Shown: positions 52,223 to 62,960, counted from the stretch's first letter. The stretch is DNA of 64,000 nucleotides from Bacteroidota bacterium (GCA_013298715.1 JAAFIQ010000004.1:1-64000), one strand, 5' to 3'. The notes: generated by a model not told the origin, from the sequence alone. Program-made: numbers and translations.

Positions 52223-54370
52223 ATGTCACAAATAGGAACAACACATAGTTTTGATTCTGGCAACGGCCAACTCATTACTCTAGAAACAGGAAAATTAGCA
52301 AAGCAAGCAGATGGCGCTGTAGTTGTAAAATCAGGTAACACAATGATTTTGGCAACTGTAGTTAGTAATAAAGATGCTAAAGAAGGAATTGATTTTTTAC
52401 CTTTAACGGTAGATTATCAAGAAAAATATGCTGCCGCAGGCCGCTTCCCTGGCGGATTTTTTAAACGCGAAGCAAAATTATCAGATTATGAAGTATTAAT
52501 TTCAAGGATTGTTGACAGAGCTTTGCGCCCACAGTTTCCTGAAGATTACCACTCTGATACACAAATAATGTTATCATTAATTTCTGCAGATAAAGAAATT
52601 ATGCCAGATGCTTTGGTTGGCTTAGCTGCCAGTGCTGCAATTGCGGTAAGCGATATTCCAATTAATGCATTAGTAAGCGAAGTACGTGTTGCTAAAATTG
52701 ATGGGAAATTAATCCTTAATCCAACAAAATCGCAATCAGCGTTAAGCACCATTGATATGATAGTAGCTGCCAACGAACGTGATATTGCCATGGTAGAAGG
52801 AGAAATGAAAGAAGCAAGCGAAGCAGAAATGTTAGAAGCCATTCAATTTGCACACGAAGGCATTAAAAAACAAATTGCTGCAATTAAAGAATTTGCAGAA
52901 AAAGCAGGCTTAAAAACAAAACGCGAGTACAACCACGAAACCAATGATGAGGAACTGCGCACAAAAGTTCATAAAGAAACGTACGAAGCCGTTTATGCAG
53001 CAGCTAAAAAATTAGAGGCAAACAAACATAAGCGTAAAGATAATTTTAAAGCGCCTTTTGAAGAGTTTAAAAAACAATTTACAGAAGAAGAATATAAAGC
53101 TAAAGAAGCTTTAATGAAAAAATATTATCACGAAGTGGAGTACAATGCCGTACGCCGTTTAGCAATTGATGAAAAAGTACGTATTGATGGTCGTAAAACT
53201 ACAGATATTCGTGCTATTTGGGCAGAAGTTAATTATTTGCCTTCGCCACACGGAAGCGCTGTGTTTACACGTGGAGAAACACAATCGTTAACAACGGTAA
53301 CCTTAGGCACACCTGTTGATGCACTAAAAATTGATGGCGCATTTAACCAAGGCGAAGAAAAATTTTTATTACACTATAACTTCCCTGGTTTTAGTACAGG
53401 CGAAGCAAAACCTAACCGCGGACCCGGACGCAGAGAAGTAGGTCATGGTAATTTAGCCTTACGTGCTTTAAAACCAATGGTACCAATGGATACAGGTTAT
53501 ACTATTCGTATTGTGAGTGATATTTTAGAAAGTAATGGCTCTAGCTCTATGGCTACCGTATGTGCAGGCACATTGGCATTGATGGATGCTGGTGTGAAGA
53601 TTAAAAAACCAGTAGCAGGTATTGCAATGGGCTTAATTACAGATGATAAAGGCAACTATGCTATTTTATCAGATATATTGGGCGATGAAGATCATTTAGG
53701 TGATATGGATTTTAAAGTATGTGGTACTAAAGATGGTATTACTGCCGTGCAAATGGATTTAAAAGTAAATGGCTTACCTTTTGAAGTAATGTCGCAAGCC
53801 TTAGAACAAGCTAAAAATGGGCGTTTACACATCATGAACGAAATGTTGAAAGCAATTGATACACCACGTGAAGATTATAAAGAGCATGCACCACGTTTTG
53901 AGAAAATTGTTATACCTGGAGAATTTATTGGGGCTGTAATAGGACCTGGAGGTAAAGTAATTCAAGAAATGCAAAAATCTACCAACACAACTATTGTAAT
54001 TTCAGAGGTTGATAAAACTGGTGTAGTAGAAATTTTTGGAACAAGTGCTACCGATACTAAAGCCGCAATGGCGCGTATTAAAGCAATTGTAGCCGTACCT
54101 GAAATTGGTGATATTTACGATGCAAAAGTAAAATCAATTATGCCGTACGGTGCATTTGTAGAAATTATGCCTGGTAAAGACGGTTTGTTGCACGTAAGTG
54201 AATACGACTGGAAACGCACAGATACCTTAGAAGGTTTAGTAAAAGAAGGTGATATTGTACAAGTAAAATACGTTGGCGATGACCCAAAAACTAAAAAAAT
54301 AAAATTAAGCCGTAAAGCTTTATTACCAAAACCAGAAGGCTTTGTTGAGAAAAGCGAAAACAAAGGTTAA
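52223..54370 (+). CDS. pnp: polyribonucleotide nucleotidyltransferase
   Basis: A 715-residue PNPase with all domains: first RNase PH core, helical linker, and second RNase PH core with [15 protein letters not shown] and the phosphate-site [19 protein letters not shown] domain ([18 protein letters not shown]) and a C-terminal S1 domain ([17 protein letters not shown]) follow. It degrades RNA 3' to 5' with phosphate and is a partner of the RNA degradosome. Length and motifs are normal. Confidence 0.97.
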   Translation: MSQIGTTHSFDSGNGQLITLETGKLAKQADGAVVVKSGNTMILATVVSNKDAKEGIDFLPLTVDYQEKYAAAGRFPGGFFKREAKLSDYEVLISRIVDRALRPQFPEDYHSDTQIMLSLISADKEIMPDALVGLAASAAIAVSDIPINALVSEVRVAKIDGKLILNPTKSQSALSTIDMIVAANERDIAMVEGEMKEASEAEMLEAIQFAHEGIKKQIAAIKEFAEKAGLKTKREYNHETNDEELRTKVHKETYEAVYAAAKKLEANKHKRKDNFKAPFEEFKKQFTEEEYKAKEALMKKYYHEVEYNAVRRLAIDEKVRIDGRKTTDIRAIWAEVNYLPSPHGSAVFTRGETQSLTTVTLGTPVDALKIDGAFNQGEEKFLLHYNFPGFSTGEAKPNRGPGRREVGHGNLALRALKPMVPMDTGYTIRIVSDILESNGSSSMATVCAGTLALMDAGVKIKKPVAGIAMGLITDDKGNYAILSDILGDEDHLGDMDFKVCGTKDGITAVQMDLKVNGLPFEVMSQALEQAKNGRLHIMNEMLKAIDTPREDYKEHAPRFEKIVIPGEFIGAVIGPGGKVIQEMQKSTNTTIVISEVDKTGVVEIFGTSATDTKAAMARIKAIVAVPEIGDIYDAKVKSIMPYGAFVEIMPGKDGLLHVSEYDWKRTDTLEGLVKEGDIVQVKYVGDDPKTKKIKLSRKALLPKPEGFVEKSENKG

Positions 54371-54381
54371 TTAACTAAATT

Positions 54382-54413
54382 AAAAAAGCCTCGCAGAAAT
54401 GTGAGGCTTTTTT
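54382..54413 (+). terminator. terminator after pnp
   Basis: AAAAAAGCCTCGCA, loop GAAA, TGTGAGGCTTTTTT forms a Rho-independent hairpin with T-run right after the stop codon. Confidence 0.9.
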
Positions 54414-54559
54414 GTACTTGCTAAAATGTATCGTATCGATAATCCTGGTTTATTTACAACTCTTTTTTCAGTATGATTCAACTCCAAACTTTGTAAAAAA
54501 ACATCAATCAATTTAAATTAAAAAATGATTAACTTTGATATAAATGAAAAACTATTAGT

Positions 54560-54754
54560 ATGAAAGGAATTAATTTTATCACCAATAATAAAAACGAAAA
54601 AATTGCCGTACAAATAGATTTAAAGACAATTGAAAAACATCATGAGGCCATTGAAGATTTGTTAGATGGCATTATTGCAGAAGCTAGAAAAGACGAAGAA
54701 AAAATACCGTTATCAAAGGTGATTAAAAACTTAAAAAAAATCGGTAAATTATAA
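54560..54754 (+). CDS. antitoxin of a RelE-type pair
   Basis: A 64-residue acidic protein with a small N-terminal strand (MKGINFITNNKNEKIAVQID) and a helical C-terminal part (AIEDLLDGIIAEARKDEEK). Its stop overlaps the toxin ATG by one base (TAATG). This is the usual size and order for type II antitoxins that mask RelE toxins. The DNA-binding part is not recognised. Confidence 0.75.
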   Translation: MKGINFITNNKNEKIAVQIDLKTIEKHHEAIEDLLDGIIAEARKDEEKIPLSKVIKNLKKIGKL

Positions 54755-55014
54755 TGAATAATTACCAAGTTGTATTATCAAAAACAGCAGAAAAAGAACT
54801 CTATAAATTACCTACGCAGGTAATACTTAAAATAATAGAAACACTTAAAACCTTGGAAATAAATCCGCGACCAAATGGTTGTAAAAAATTAAAAGGCTTT
54901 AAAAATTTATGGAGAGTGCGGGTTGGGAATTATCGGATTATTTATTCGATTGACGATGTTATACTCCTAGTAGACGTAAGAGAAATAGGAGATAGAAAAG
55001 ATGTTTATAAGTAA
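54754..55014 (+). CDS. RelE-family mRNA interferase toxin
   Basis: An 86-residue RelE/YafQ-fold toxin. It has YQVVLSKTAEKELYKLP, the strand GCKKLKGFKNLWRVRVGNYR with the usual basic residues, and a final VDVREIGDRKDVY. RelE toxins cleave ribosome-bound mRNA under stress. The gene is translationally coupled to the antitoxin. All family landmarks are in place, so it is probably active. Confidence 0.85.
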   Translation: MNNYQVVLSKTAEKELYKLPTQVILKIIETLKTLEINPRPNGCKKLKGFKNLWRVRVGNYRIIYSIDDVILLVDVREIGDRKDVYK

Positions 55015-55132
55015 CATATTAAACTCTAATTTATTTGAAGTCCGTTTCATAAATCTAAAGTTTATCATCATACTTGGATATTATACAAAAATTGAACCAT
55101 AACTTAATAAGTTTCTTTTTGTGCTATATCCC

Positions 55133-55498
55133 TCAACTATGAAAAACCCTTGAAGCAACAATAACACCATTATCAATCACCAAAACTTCGCCAACGTATA
55201 AATCTTCTTCACCACTTACTTTACGCACATACTCCATAAAAACTTGCTCCTCGCTAGCAGTTAATTTTACAACATCGTAATACAAACTCGGTAAACGGGT
55301 AAATGCATCTTGCCACCAACTTTCTAACGCTTCTTTTCCAACAATTAGCCCATTTGTTTCGGGTCTATTAATTTTTAACTTAGGGCTATAATGTTTAGCT
55401 TTTGGGTGATACAGCGCCAATAGATTCGTGAGATCCTTTCCGTTAAACGCTCTAAACCATTTATGAGCAATTAATTTGTTCTTTTCAATTTTATTCAT
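55133..55498 (-). CDS. SnoaL/NTF2-like family protein
   Basis: A 121-residue protein of the NTF2-like (SnoaL) fold. It shows AHKWFRAFNGKDLTNLLALY at the N-terminus and a central ALESWWQDAFTRLPSL, with a strand-rich end. The fold hosts small-molecule isomerases and cyclases as well as non-catalytic binding proteins, so the function is open. It is a lone minus-strand gene between the RelE pair and fabD. Confidence 0.7.
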   Translation of the reverse strand: MNKIEKNKLIAHKWFRAFNGKDLTNLLALYHPKAKHYSPKLKINRPETNGLIVGKEALESWWQDAFTRLPSLYYDVVKLTASEEQVFMEYVRKVSGEEDLYVGEVLVIDNGVIVASRVFHS

Positions 55499-55640
55499 TC
55501 TTACAATACTAAACTATTTTAAAAATTTTATTTATCCAAAAGTGGCTATTTTCTAACAATAAGTGGTTAAATAAACGCTGCGGTAAAACTAGTTTTCTAA
55601 AAATTAATAACTTAACTTTAAGTTCTATTTTAGAAATTAA

Positions 55641-56525
55641 ATGAAAAAAGCATATATCTTTCCTGGGCAAGGTTCCCAATTTAGTGGTATGGGCAAAGAC
55701 TTGTACGAAAACAACGCAAACGCTAAAAATTTATTTGAACAAGCCAATGATATTTTAGGTTTTAAAATAACCGATACCATGTTTGCTGGCAGCGATGAAG
55801 AACTAAAACAAACTAAAATAACACAACCTGCAATTTTTTTGCATTCTGTAATTCTCGCATCTACCCTACCCGATTTTAATCCTGATATGGTTGCAGGTCA
55901 CTCTCTCGGAGAATTTTCAGCCTTAGTTGCTAACAAAACTTTGAGCTTTGAATCGGCCTTGCAATTGGTTTACAAACGAGCCTTAGCCATGCAAAAAGCT
56001 TGCGAAATTAACCCAAGCACAATGGCCGCAATTTTAAATTTAGAAGATAAAATTGTTGAAGATATTTGCGCAGAAATTACAACAGCTGGCAATATTATAG
56101 TTGCAGCAAATTACAATTGCCCGGGTCAGTTAGTAATATCAGGCAGTACAGAAGGTATTAACATTGCCTGCGAAAAATTAAAAGCCGCTGGTGCCAAACG
56201 TGCATTGGTGTTACCTGTTGGCGGTGCTTTTCATTCACCTTTAATGGAACCTGCAAAAATTGAATTAGAAGCTGCCATTAATGCAACAGCTTTTAATAAT
56301 CCTATTTGCCCAGTTTATCAAAACGTAACGGCAAATGCGGTTTCAAACCCAAATGAGATTAAACAAAATTTAATAGCACAGCTCACCGCACCAGTTAAGT
56401 GGACGCAAAGTATACTCCAAATGACGGCAGATGGCGCTACACATTATGTTGAAGTTGGTCCTGGCAAAGTGTTACAAGGCTTGGTTAAAAAAATTAGTCC
56501 GGCAGTGGAGGCAGTTGGCGCATAA
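55641..56525 (+). CDS. fabD: malonyl-CoA:ACP transacylase
   Basis: A 294-residue FabD. FPGQGSQFSGMGKDLY is at the N-terminus, the nucleophile Ser in GHSLGEFSALV near 92, the catalytic His in GGAFHSPLM near 200, and VEVGPGKVLQGL near the C-terminus. It moves malonyl from CoA to acyl carrier protein for fatty-acid synthesis. The length is normal. A beta-barrel gene follows by 9 bp. Confidence 0.95.
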   Translation: MKKAYIFPGQGSQFSGMGKDLYENNANAKNLFEQANDILGFKITDTMFAGSDEELKQTKITQPAIFLHSVILASTLPDFNPDMVAGHSLGEFSALVANKTLSFESALQLVYKRALAMQKACEINPSTMAAILNLEDKIVEDICAEITTAGNIIVAANYNCPGQLVISGSTEGINIACEKLKAAGAKRALVLPVGGAFHSPLMEPAKIELEAAINATAFNNPICPVYQNVTANAVSNPNEIKQNLIAQLTAPVKWTQSILQMTADGATHYVEVGPGKVLQGLVKKISPAVEAVGA

Positions 56526-56534
56526 AAGAAGAAT

Positions 56535-57263
56535 ATGAAAAAAATCATTTTTATAATTTTAGTATTGACATTAAGCCTTAACGGATTTTCGCAATTTTTA
56601 AGAGGTTTTGGCGTATTTGGTGCGCTCACACAATCAGTACATAAGTACAAAAATTATGATGCAACAAAAAAAGTAGATTCGGTTTTTGTTCCTCAATACT
56701 ACTACCCTCAAAATCATATCTCACGCGAATATTTTAGCTGGGGAGCAGGTATATTTGCAGAATTTGGAAGAGGAGATAATGGAAGGTGGCAAACCGAATT
56801 AGAGTATGCAAAAAAAGGTGCCAACGAAAAAGAAATTACAAATCAGTGGTTAGGGACAAGAGCAAATAATTTTTCGGCAAATAAATACACTTACATACAA
56901 TGGAATAATTATTTAAAATTTTTTGGCCTGTTTGGTTTACCCAGTAATATGTACTTAATGCCAGGTATACGTTTAGAATATTTGCTAAATAAAAGCACTC
57001 CCGTTTTTTCGGCCTACAGTTCTGAACTTCCAAGGATTTGGTACAGCGGTAATGTTGGCTTAGGATATCAATTTCCAATATATAAAAATTTTTGGGGAGT
57101 AGTTGAGTACCATTACAATCCAGACTTATATAATTTAAAAGTTAAAGATAATGTTAGGATTAGAAACAGAACATTTGAAACACGCTTTGGAATAATGTGG
57201 CGACCAAAACGCAGAAGTATTGATGATTGCAACACACCACGCTACAAAGGACCAGCTTATTAA
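56535..57263 (+). CDS. hypothetical outer-membrane beta-barrel protein
   Basis: A 242-residue protein with a signal peptide (ending NGFSQ) and alternating aromatic strands throughout (FSANKYTYIQWNNYLKFFG, YSGNVGLGYQF). It ends with a strongly basic tail (MWRPKRRSIDD). It looks like a PorT-type outer-membrane barrel with unknown function. It lies between fabD and alanine dehydrogenase, all on one strand. Confidence 0.6.
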   Translation: MKKIIFIILVLTLSLNGFSQFLRGFGVFGALTQSVHKYKNYDATKKVDSVFVPQYYYPQNHISREYFSWGAGIFAEFGRGDNGRWQTELEYAKKGANEKEITNQWLGTRANNFSANKYTYIQWNNYLKFFGLFGLPSNMYLMPGIRLEYLLNKSTPVFSAYSSELPRIWYSGNVGLGYQFPIYKNFWGVVEYHYNPDLYNLKVKDNVRIRNRTFETRFGIMWRPKRRSIDDCNTPRYKGPAY

Positions 57264-57283
57264 TTCTATTATAAAATTTTATT

Positions 57284-58501
57284 ATGGTAATGACAAAAGA
57301 CGTTTTATTCTCTCTTACAAAAGGCGCATTTGCGCCACAAGAAGAGATGTTGGAAGTGGCACGTAAAAAAGGAAAATTATATATTGGCATCCCTAAAGAA
57401 ATTGCCTTTCAAGAAACACGTGTGGCACTGGTACCAGATGCTGTAGCTTTACTAATTAATAACGGACACCGTGTGGTAATTGAAGCAGGCGCAGGAAAAG
57501 CTGCTAATTTTGATGATACCGATTATAGCGAGGCAGGTGCAGAAATTGTATTTACACCAAACGATGTGTATAAAGCCGATGTTATTTTTAAAATTGCGCC
57601 TCCAACTATTGAAGAGATTGAGCTGATGCAACACAAACAAACATTGTTTAGTGCCTTGCAATTAACTGTACAACCTCAAGACTTTTTAAAGAAATTAATT
57701 TCAAAAAAATTAAATTGCATAGCATATGATTTAATTTTAGATGAGGCAGGTATTTTCCCTGTAATACGGGCTATGGGCGAAATTGCAGGTGGTGCAAGTA
57801 TTTTAATCGCTGCTGAATTATTGAGTAACGTAAATAATGGCGTTGGCTCTATATTAGGTGGGATAAGTGGCATATCGCCAACCGAAGTTGTGATTATTGG
57901 TGCTGGTACGGTTGGAGAGTTTGCGGCTCGCGCTGCCATTGGTTTAGGAGCTACCGTAAAAGTATTTGATAATTCTACCTCACGCTTAAGAAGATTACAA
58001 AATCAATTAGGCTCACGCATTTTTACTTCTGTTATTGTTCCAAAAGTTTTAGAAAAACATTTAAAAACAGCCGATGTAGCTATAGGCGCATTACGTGCTA
58101 GCAAAGGAAGAACACCTTGCATTGTAACTGAAAATATGGTGGCCGAAATGAAAACTGGTAGTGTAATTGTGGATGTAAGTATTGACCAAGGAGGCGTTTT
58201 TGAAACATCGCAAGTTACAAATCATACCAAACCTGTATTTAGAAAACATGGTGTAATACATTATTGTGTGCCAAACATAAACAGCCGTGTGGCACGCACT
58301 GCAAGCTATGCGTTTAGCAATATATTCTCTCAAATTATTTTAAACATGGGCGATGAAGGTGGCTTTGATAGTATTGTTCGCAAGGACGCAGGTTTACGAA
58401 ATGGCGTATACATTTATAACGGAATTTTAACCAATCAGTTTTTGGGTGAAGCCTTTAGTTTACCGTTTAAAGATATTAACTTATTAATGGCAGCAATTTA
58501 G
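57284..58501 (+). CDS. ald: alanine dehydrogenase
   Basis: A 405-residue member of the alanine dehydrogenase/transhydrogenase family. It has GIPKEIAFQETRVALVPDAV (about 32-51), the NAD-binding EVVIIGAGTVGEFAARAA near 205, and NINSRVARTASYAFSN in the C-terminal part. It converts pyruvate and ammonia to alanine with NADH. It has about 30 extra residues before the usual N-terminus, a common feature in Bacteroidota copies. A divergent transhydrogenase alpha subunit is less likely. Confidence 0.88.
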   Translation: MVMTKDVLFSLTKGAFAPQEEMLEVARKKGKLYIGIPKEIAFQETRVALVPDAVALLINNGHRVVIEAGAGKAANFDDTDYSEAGAEIVFTPNDVYKADVIFKIAPPTIEEIELMQHKQTLFSALQLTVQPQDFLKKLISKKLNCIAYDLILDEAGIFPVIRAMGEIAGGASILIAAELLSNVNNGVGSILGGISGISPTEVVIIGAGTVGEFAARAAIGLGATVKVFDNSTSRLRRLQNQLGSRIFTSVIVPKVLEKHLKTADVAIGALRASKGRTPCIVTENMVAEMKTGSVIVDVSIDQGGVFETSQVTNHTKPVFRKHGVIHYCVPNINSRVARTASYAFSNIFSQIILNMGDEGGFDSIVRKDAGLRNGVYIYNGILTNQFLGEAFSLPFKDINLLMAAI

Positions 58502-58503
58502 AT

Positions 58504-58833
58504 TTACTTTCGCTCGTACTGGCAACAAGCAGGCAAATTAGAGTAAGCGTAATCATCAGCCGTAAATTTTTCATTGTCGTAACCAGCATTAGCAATGGCT
58601 TGTAATACCTTGTTGGTGCTTACAACCGATGTATCCAATTTTATTTTAATGAGTTTTGAATCCTGGTTCCAGCTGGCAGAATTTACACCATTTATTTTGC
58701 AAGCTTTTTCAATTGTAGCTTTGCATTTGTCGCAATTACCCCATACCTGAGCAGTGTATTCAATTTCTTTAACCTCTGGTTTACAGGCAATAAAGACAAC
58801 AGCGAGGAAAATCAAAAAATATTTTAAATTCAT
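58504..58833 (-). CDS. HMA-domain lipoprotein (metal-binding)
   Basis: A 109-residue protein with a short signal and lipobox VFIAC near residue 17, followed by a heavy-metal-associated domain. Metal-site GNCDKCKATIEKAC has the CxxC pair, and NAGYDNEKF closes the ferredoxin-like fold. A C-terminal ACCQY adds two cysteines. It could bind copper or another soft metal outside the cytoplasm. Its start overlaps the end of the deacetylase gene by 4 bp. Confidence 0.75.
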   Translation of the reverse strand: MNLKYFLIFLAVVFIACKPEVKEIEYTAQVWGNCDKCKATIEKACKINGVNSASWNQDSKLIKIKLDTSVVSTNKVLQAIANAGYDNEKFTADDYAYSNLPACCQYERK

Positions 58834-59447
58834 AACGATTTAAATGTATAATTCAAATTTTTAAAATGACTTAAAAAATTTGGTAATGCAAACTTAAGGT
58901 TTTCTTCGGCTTTAATGTTATCATGAAACAGAACAATGCTGCCTTCTTTAGTATTTTTAACAACATTGTTTAAGCATTGCTCCGGCGTAATTTTTTCATA
59001 ATCATAACTAATTACATCCCAAAAAACTACTTTATAATTATTTTTTTGCAATGCTTTGTATTGGCTCCGTTTTAGTTTTCCATAAGGTGGTCTAAATAAA
59101 TTATTTTTCACCAACTCTTTACATTGCACCACCTCACTCATATAATCAGCTACAGTTGTACTAAATCCTTTGGTATGAAACATTGTATGATTTGCAACTG
59201 TATGCCCTTCATGTTTTATCTTCTCAAAAATAGTATTGTTCTTTAAAATATTAGAGCCTACACAAAAAAAAGTTGCCTTGGCATCGTATTGTTTAAGTGT
59301 ATCCAATACCCATTCTGTGAGGCTGGGTATTGGTCCATCATCAAAGGTTAAATAAATTTCTTTATTGTTGGTATTTACTTTCCACAAAGCTTTGGGGTAC
59401 AATTTTTGTAATACCCCTTTTGGTTGTATTAAAAGCAAATTCCTCAC
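58830..59447 (-). CDS. polysaccharide deacetylase family protein
   Basis: A 205-residue NodB-homology domain. It has TFDDGPIPSLTEWVLD with the metal-binding Asp, VANHTMFH with the His pair, FRPPYGKLKRSQ, and VLFHDNIKAE near the end. The enzyme should remove N- or O-acetyl groups from GlcNAc-type polymers such as peptidoglycan. No clear signal peptide is visible. It lies 5 bp after the large DUF2723 gene. Confidence 0.85.
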   Translation of the reverse strand: MRNLLLIQPKGVLQKLYPKALWKVNTNNKEIYLTFDDGPIPSLTEWVLDTLKQYDAKATFFCVGSNILKNNTIFEKIKHEGHTVANHTMFHTKGFSTTVADYMSEVVQCKELVKNNLFRPPYGKLKRSQYKALQKNNYKVVFWDVISYDYEKITPEQCLNNVVKNTKEGSIVLFHDNIKAEENLKFALPNFLSHFKNLNYTFKSL

Positions 59448-59452
59448 GCAAA

Positions 59453-62400
59453 CTAATTCTGCCCTGGCCCAATATTTGTTGGCATTTGCGGTTGCTCAGG
59501 CATTAATTCTTCAGGAGGCACAATTGATGATAAACGTTGCATAAATTCTTTACTTAACGCATCTTGATTTTGTTGCTGAGTTAAACCTGTTAAACGTTTT
59601 AATATCTCTTTAGCTTGATCCATTTCCCTTCCATAAGCCATCCTCCGATTTGGTTTTTGGTCGTTATAAATTTTTAAATCGCCTTCAAAAATATCAAACA
59701 ATTTCTTTGCCAACGCATTTGCTTTGTCAGTTTGTTTTAACTCGTAATAAGCCGCACAAATAGTAAAGATTGTTGCATCATAAGGTATGTTTTCGTCTGG
59801 CATTACCGCTAAACATTTATCTAATACTTCAATTGCTTTTTTATTTTTGCCTTCGTTCATTAAGGCTGTGGCCAAAATGCTCATTTGCATACGTAAATTA
59901 CCAGTCATGCGGGTACAGGTTTCATCCAAGTTTACGCCTGGTTTATCCATTCCGCCCCAAGCAAAATCTTGCATCATATGTTTGTACATTACTTCGGTAT
60001 TCACACGTCCTCCGGCTGCTTCTTCGCTCTCTGTTTGCTTTATTGGTACAAAACGGTAGGCTAATCCTTCTAACTGAAAGTATTTTTTCAACCCAACGTA
60101 AGCATCATCACCAGTTGTTACTGCAAAATATATTGGGCGTTTCCAATTATTATGTTGAATTAAATCCAATACCATAATATCATTTTTCATAATTACGTTT
60201 CTGCCTCCTAAATCCCACTGAATGCGCTTAGCCAAACGTGCCGTATCCTTTACACTTATAACTTTATTTTTCATAACGGCCATACTATCTACATTTACAT
60301 AAAGTGTGCGTGCAGGGAATAAATCAACTAATTCGCCGCCACCTACTTCATATTTATTATTTACATCATCGCTTAATAACTGATCCATAGCGGCTTTTAA
60401 CGATACAGGCTTATTGTCTTGTGCAGATAAATAAGCGTATCCTAATTTTTCAGCTTCTAATTTACGTTCATCTATTGTAAACGGTACCGCCTCGCTTAGG
60501 TAGGCTTTACGGCGCATTTGGCGGATGTACCAATCGGTTTGTAATAAACTTAAATTTACAACGCGCACATCTGTTCTTATACCTTCTACCTCCTGAGCAT
60601 ACCAAAGCGGGAAGGTGTCATTATCACCATTGGTAAATAAAATAGCATTTGGCGCACAACTTTGTAAATAGTTTACCGCACAATCGCGCGATAAAGTACG
60701 TTTAGAACGATCGTGGTCATTCCAACCTTCTTTGGCCATTATTGCTGGTATAACCAAACTTAAAGCTGTAGAGCCTAAAGCAAGACCAACTCCATTTGAT
60801 TTTTTAAGTGCATTACCTAAAACATCAAAAATAAACAACACGCCAAAACCAATCCAAATTGCAAAGGCGTAAAAACTGCCTGCGTAGGCATAATCACGTT
60901 CGCGCGGTTGGTAAGGTGTTTGATTTAAGTAAAACACAATTGCCAAACCAGTAAAAATAAAAACGCAAAATACAACCCAAGCGCCTGCTTTATCTCGTTT
61001 GTAATGATAAATAAGCCCAAGCAATCCGAGTAAAAATGGCAAGGCATAAAAATGGTTTGCAGCAAAATTTTTCTTATCGCGGTGTATAACTTTTGATGTA
61101 TCGCTATCCAATCTTAAATCATCAAAAAATTTAATACCTGTAACCCAGTTGCCTTCCATAGAATTTTTAAGCAAACCTTGCACATCGTTCTGTCTTCCAA
61201 CAAAATTCCAAAAGAAATAGCGCCAATACATATAGTTAATTTGATAACTAAACATGTACTTCAAATTCGCCATCATAGTTGGGACTTCAATTGTTTCGGG
61301 ACCTTCTCGTCCCTCTACACTTATATTTTTATGATGCTTAGCTACATCTCCCCAATACTTATAGGCGCTTTCATGATGACCTTGTCCGCTCCACATACGA
61401 GGGAAAAGCGTACAAAAACGTTTGTCGTAAACAGGCTTCGATTTTTTACGAGCATCTACAATTCTGTACTTTCCAGTGGCTTCATCTCTCGCCCAAATAA
61501 TAGTTCCATCACCAAAATCATTTTTAGACATTGTTGGGGCGTTATAATACTGTCCGTAAAGCACTGGCCAATCGCCATATTGTTCACGTAACAAATAGGA
61601 TAACATATTAGGTGCGTTTTCTGGATCGTTTTCATCCATTGGTGTGTTTGCTTGCGAACGAATTACCAAAACAAAAAATGATGAGAAACCAATTAAGATA
61701 GTAGCTAAACTCAAAAAGATTGTATTTAACATTAAGGTTTTTGTTTTAAAGTAGTGAATTGCATAAATACCACTAGCAAAGAAAATTATTCTAAACAAAG
61801 CATCGCTACCTGTTTGGTAAGACGCTACAACAAAAAAGGCGAATACAATCGTTGAAATAAATCCAAATTTGTAATGCTTTTCTTTTTTTGTTGCTGTATA
61901 AACTATTAACCCTGTTGTTGCGGCTAAGAGTAAAATAAAAAATATTATCGTTCCTGAATTAAAACCTAGGCTTAATTTATTTGTAAAAAACACTTCGTAA
62001 TCACTTAAAAATTTTACAGTTTTAGTAATTAATAAATTTTGTACAAAGGCCAAAACACCAACTGAGGCAATACCTGCAATAATAAAGCCTTTCCAAGAAA
62101 ATTTATATTTTTTGAAATAAATTACAAAACCAATTGCAGGAATTACGAGTAAATTTAATAAGTGAACACCAATTGATAAACCAACTAAATAGCAAATTAA
62201 AACTATCCAACGTAAGGCAGATGTAGGATTTATTGAATCCTCTTCGTCCCATTTTAAAATTGCCCAAAAAACAATTGCTGTAAAGAAAGAAGACATGGCG
62301 TATACCTCACCCTCAACAGCGCTAAACCAAAACGAATCAGAAAACGTATAAGCTAAACCGCCAATTGCGCCTGCACCAAGCACTGCAAACTGTTGTGCCT

Positions 62401-62749
62401 TGGTTAACGTAGTAGTGGATTTAGAAATGGTTTTTAAAGCTAAACGGTTAATAGTCCAAACTAAAAATAAGATGGTAAACGAACTACTCAAAGCGCTCAT
62501 AATGTTTATCATCATGGCTGCTGCGGCTGGGTCACTGCCACCAAACATGGCAAAAAATCTTCCAATGATTAAGAAAAATGGTGCACCAGGTGGATGCCCA
62601 ACTTCCAATTTATAAGCACAGGCGATATACTCACCGCAATCCCAAAATGAGGCAGTAGGTTCAATAGTTGAGCAGTAAGTAAAAGTGGCTATTGCACAAA
62701 TAATCCAGCCAACAATGTTGTTTAAGTTTTTAAATTCTTTTGTCATCAT
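59453..62749 (-). CDS. DUF2723 family membrane protein (glycosyltransferase-like)
   Basis: A 1098-residue polytopic membrane protein. The DUF2723 domain occupies the first ~550 residues (TIEPTASFWDCGEYIACAYK, then VGHPPGAPFFLIIGRFFAMF), with about a dozen membrane segments. A periplasmic region with TNGDNDTFPLWYAQEVEGIR and a TPR-like C-terminal tail (AIEVLDKCLAVMPDENIPYD) follow. The family is related to the GT-C glycosyltransferases such as protein O-mannosyltransferases and is nearly universal in Bacteroidota. It probably takes part in O-glycosylation of exported proteins. Confidence 0.85.
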   Translation of the reverse strand: MMTKEFKNLNNIVGWIICAIATFTYCSTIEPTASFWDCGEYIACAYKLEVGHPPGAPFFLIIGRFFAMFGGSDPAAAAMMINIMSALSSSFTILFLVWTINRLALKTISKSTTTLTKAQQFAVLGAGAIGGLAYTFSDSFWFSAVEGEVYAMSSFFTAIVFWAILKWDEEDSINPTSALRWIVLICYLVGLSIGVHLLNLLVIPAIGFVIYFKKYKFSWKGFIIAGIASVGVLAFVQNLLITKTVKFLSDYEVFFTNKLSLGFNSGTIIFFILLLAATTGLIVYTATKKEKHYKFGFISTIVFAFFVVASYQTGSDALFRIIFFASGIYAIHYFKTKTLMLNTIFLSLATILIGFSSFFVLVIRSQANTPMDENDPENAPNMLSYLLREQYGDWPVLYGQYYNAPTMSKNDFGDGTIIWARDEATGKYRIVDARKKSKPVYDKRFCTLFPRMWSGQGHHESAYKYWGDVAKHHKNISVEGREGPETIEVPTMMANLKYMFSYQINYMYWRYFFWNFVGRQNDVQGLLKNSMEGNWVTGIKFFDDLRLDSDTSKVIHRDKKNFAANHFYALPFLLGLLGLIYHYKRDKAGAWVVFCVFIFTGLAIVFYLNQTPYQPRERDYAYAGSFYAFAIWIGFGVLFIFDVLGNALKKSNGVGLALGSTALSLVIPAIMAKEGWNDHDRSKRTLSRDCAVNYLQSCAPNAILFTNGDNDTFPLWYAQEVEGIRTDVRVVNLSLLQTDWYIRQMRRKAYLSEAVPFTIDERKLEAEKLGYAYLSAQDNKPVSLKAAMDQLLSDDVNNKYEVGGGELVDLFPARTLYVNVDSMAVMKNKVISVKDTARLAKRIQWDLGGRNVIMKNDIMVLDLIQHNNWKRPIYFAVTTGDDAYVGLKKYFQLEGLAYRFVPIKQTESEEAAGGRVNTEVMYKHMMQDFAWGGMDKPGVNLDETCTRMTGNLRMQMSILATALMNEGKNKKAIEVLDKCLAVMPDENIPYDATIFTICAAYYELKQTDKANALAKKLFDIFEGDLKIYNDQKPNRRMAYGREMDQAKEILKRLTGLTQQQNQDALSKEFMQRLSSIVPPEELMPEQPQMPTNIGPGQN

Positions 62750-62812
62750 AATTTAGTGTTGCGAAGTTAATCTTTTCTCTAGATTAATTTGAACGATTTT
62801 TTTTAAAATTTA

Positions 62813-62842
62813 TTTGTAGACAAAAAATTATTATTATCTTTG
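62813..62842 (+). promoter_or_regulatory. promoter of tRNA-Gln
   Basis: TTTG (62813-62816), 18 bp, TATCTTTG (62835-62842) fits the Bacteroidota consensus and precedes the tRNA by 27 bp. Confidence 0.65.
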
Positions 62843-62869
62843 CATCCTCGATTTGAGTTCTTTTAACAA

Positions 62870-62940
62870 TGCCCGATCGTCTAATGGCAGGACTTCAGTT
62901 TTTGGTTCTGACTATGTTGGTTCGAATCCAGCTCGGGCAA
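62870..62940 (+). tRNA. tRNA-Gln (TTG)
   Basis: A 71-nt cloverleaf. The acceptor TGCCCGA pairs with TCGGGCA, the D stem is GTC/GAC, and the anticodon loop TTTTGGT carries anticodon TTG. The T arm contains GGTTCGAATCC and the discriminator is A. CCA is not encoded. A terminator follows. Confidence 0.93.
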
Positions 62941-62960
62941 CAAAATTTAGATTGAGAATT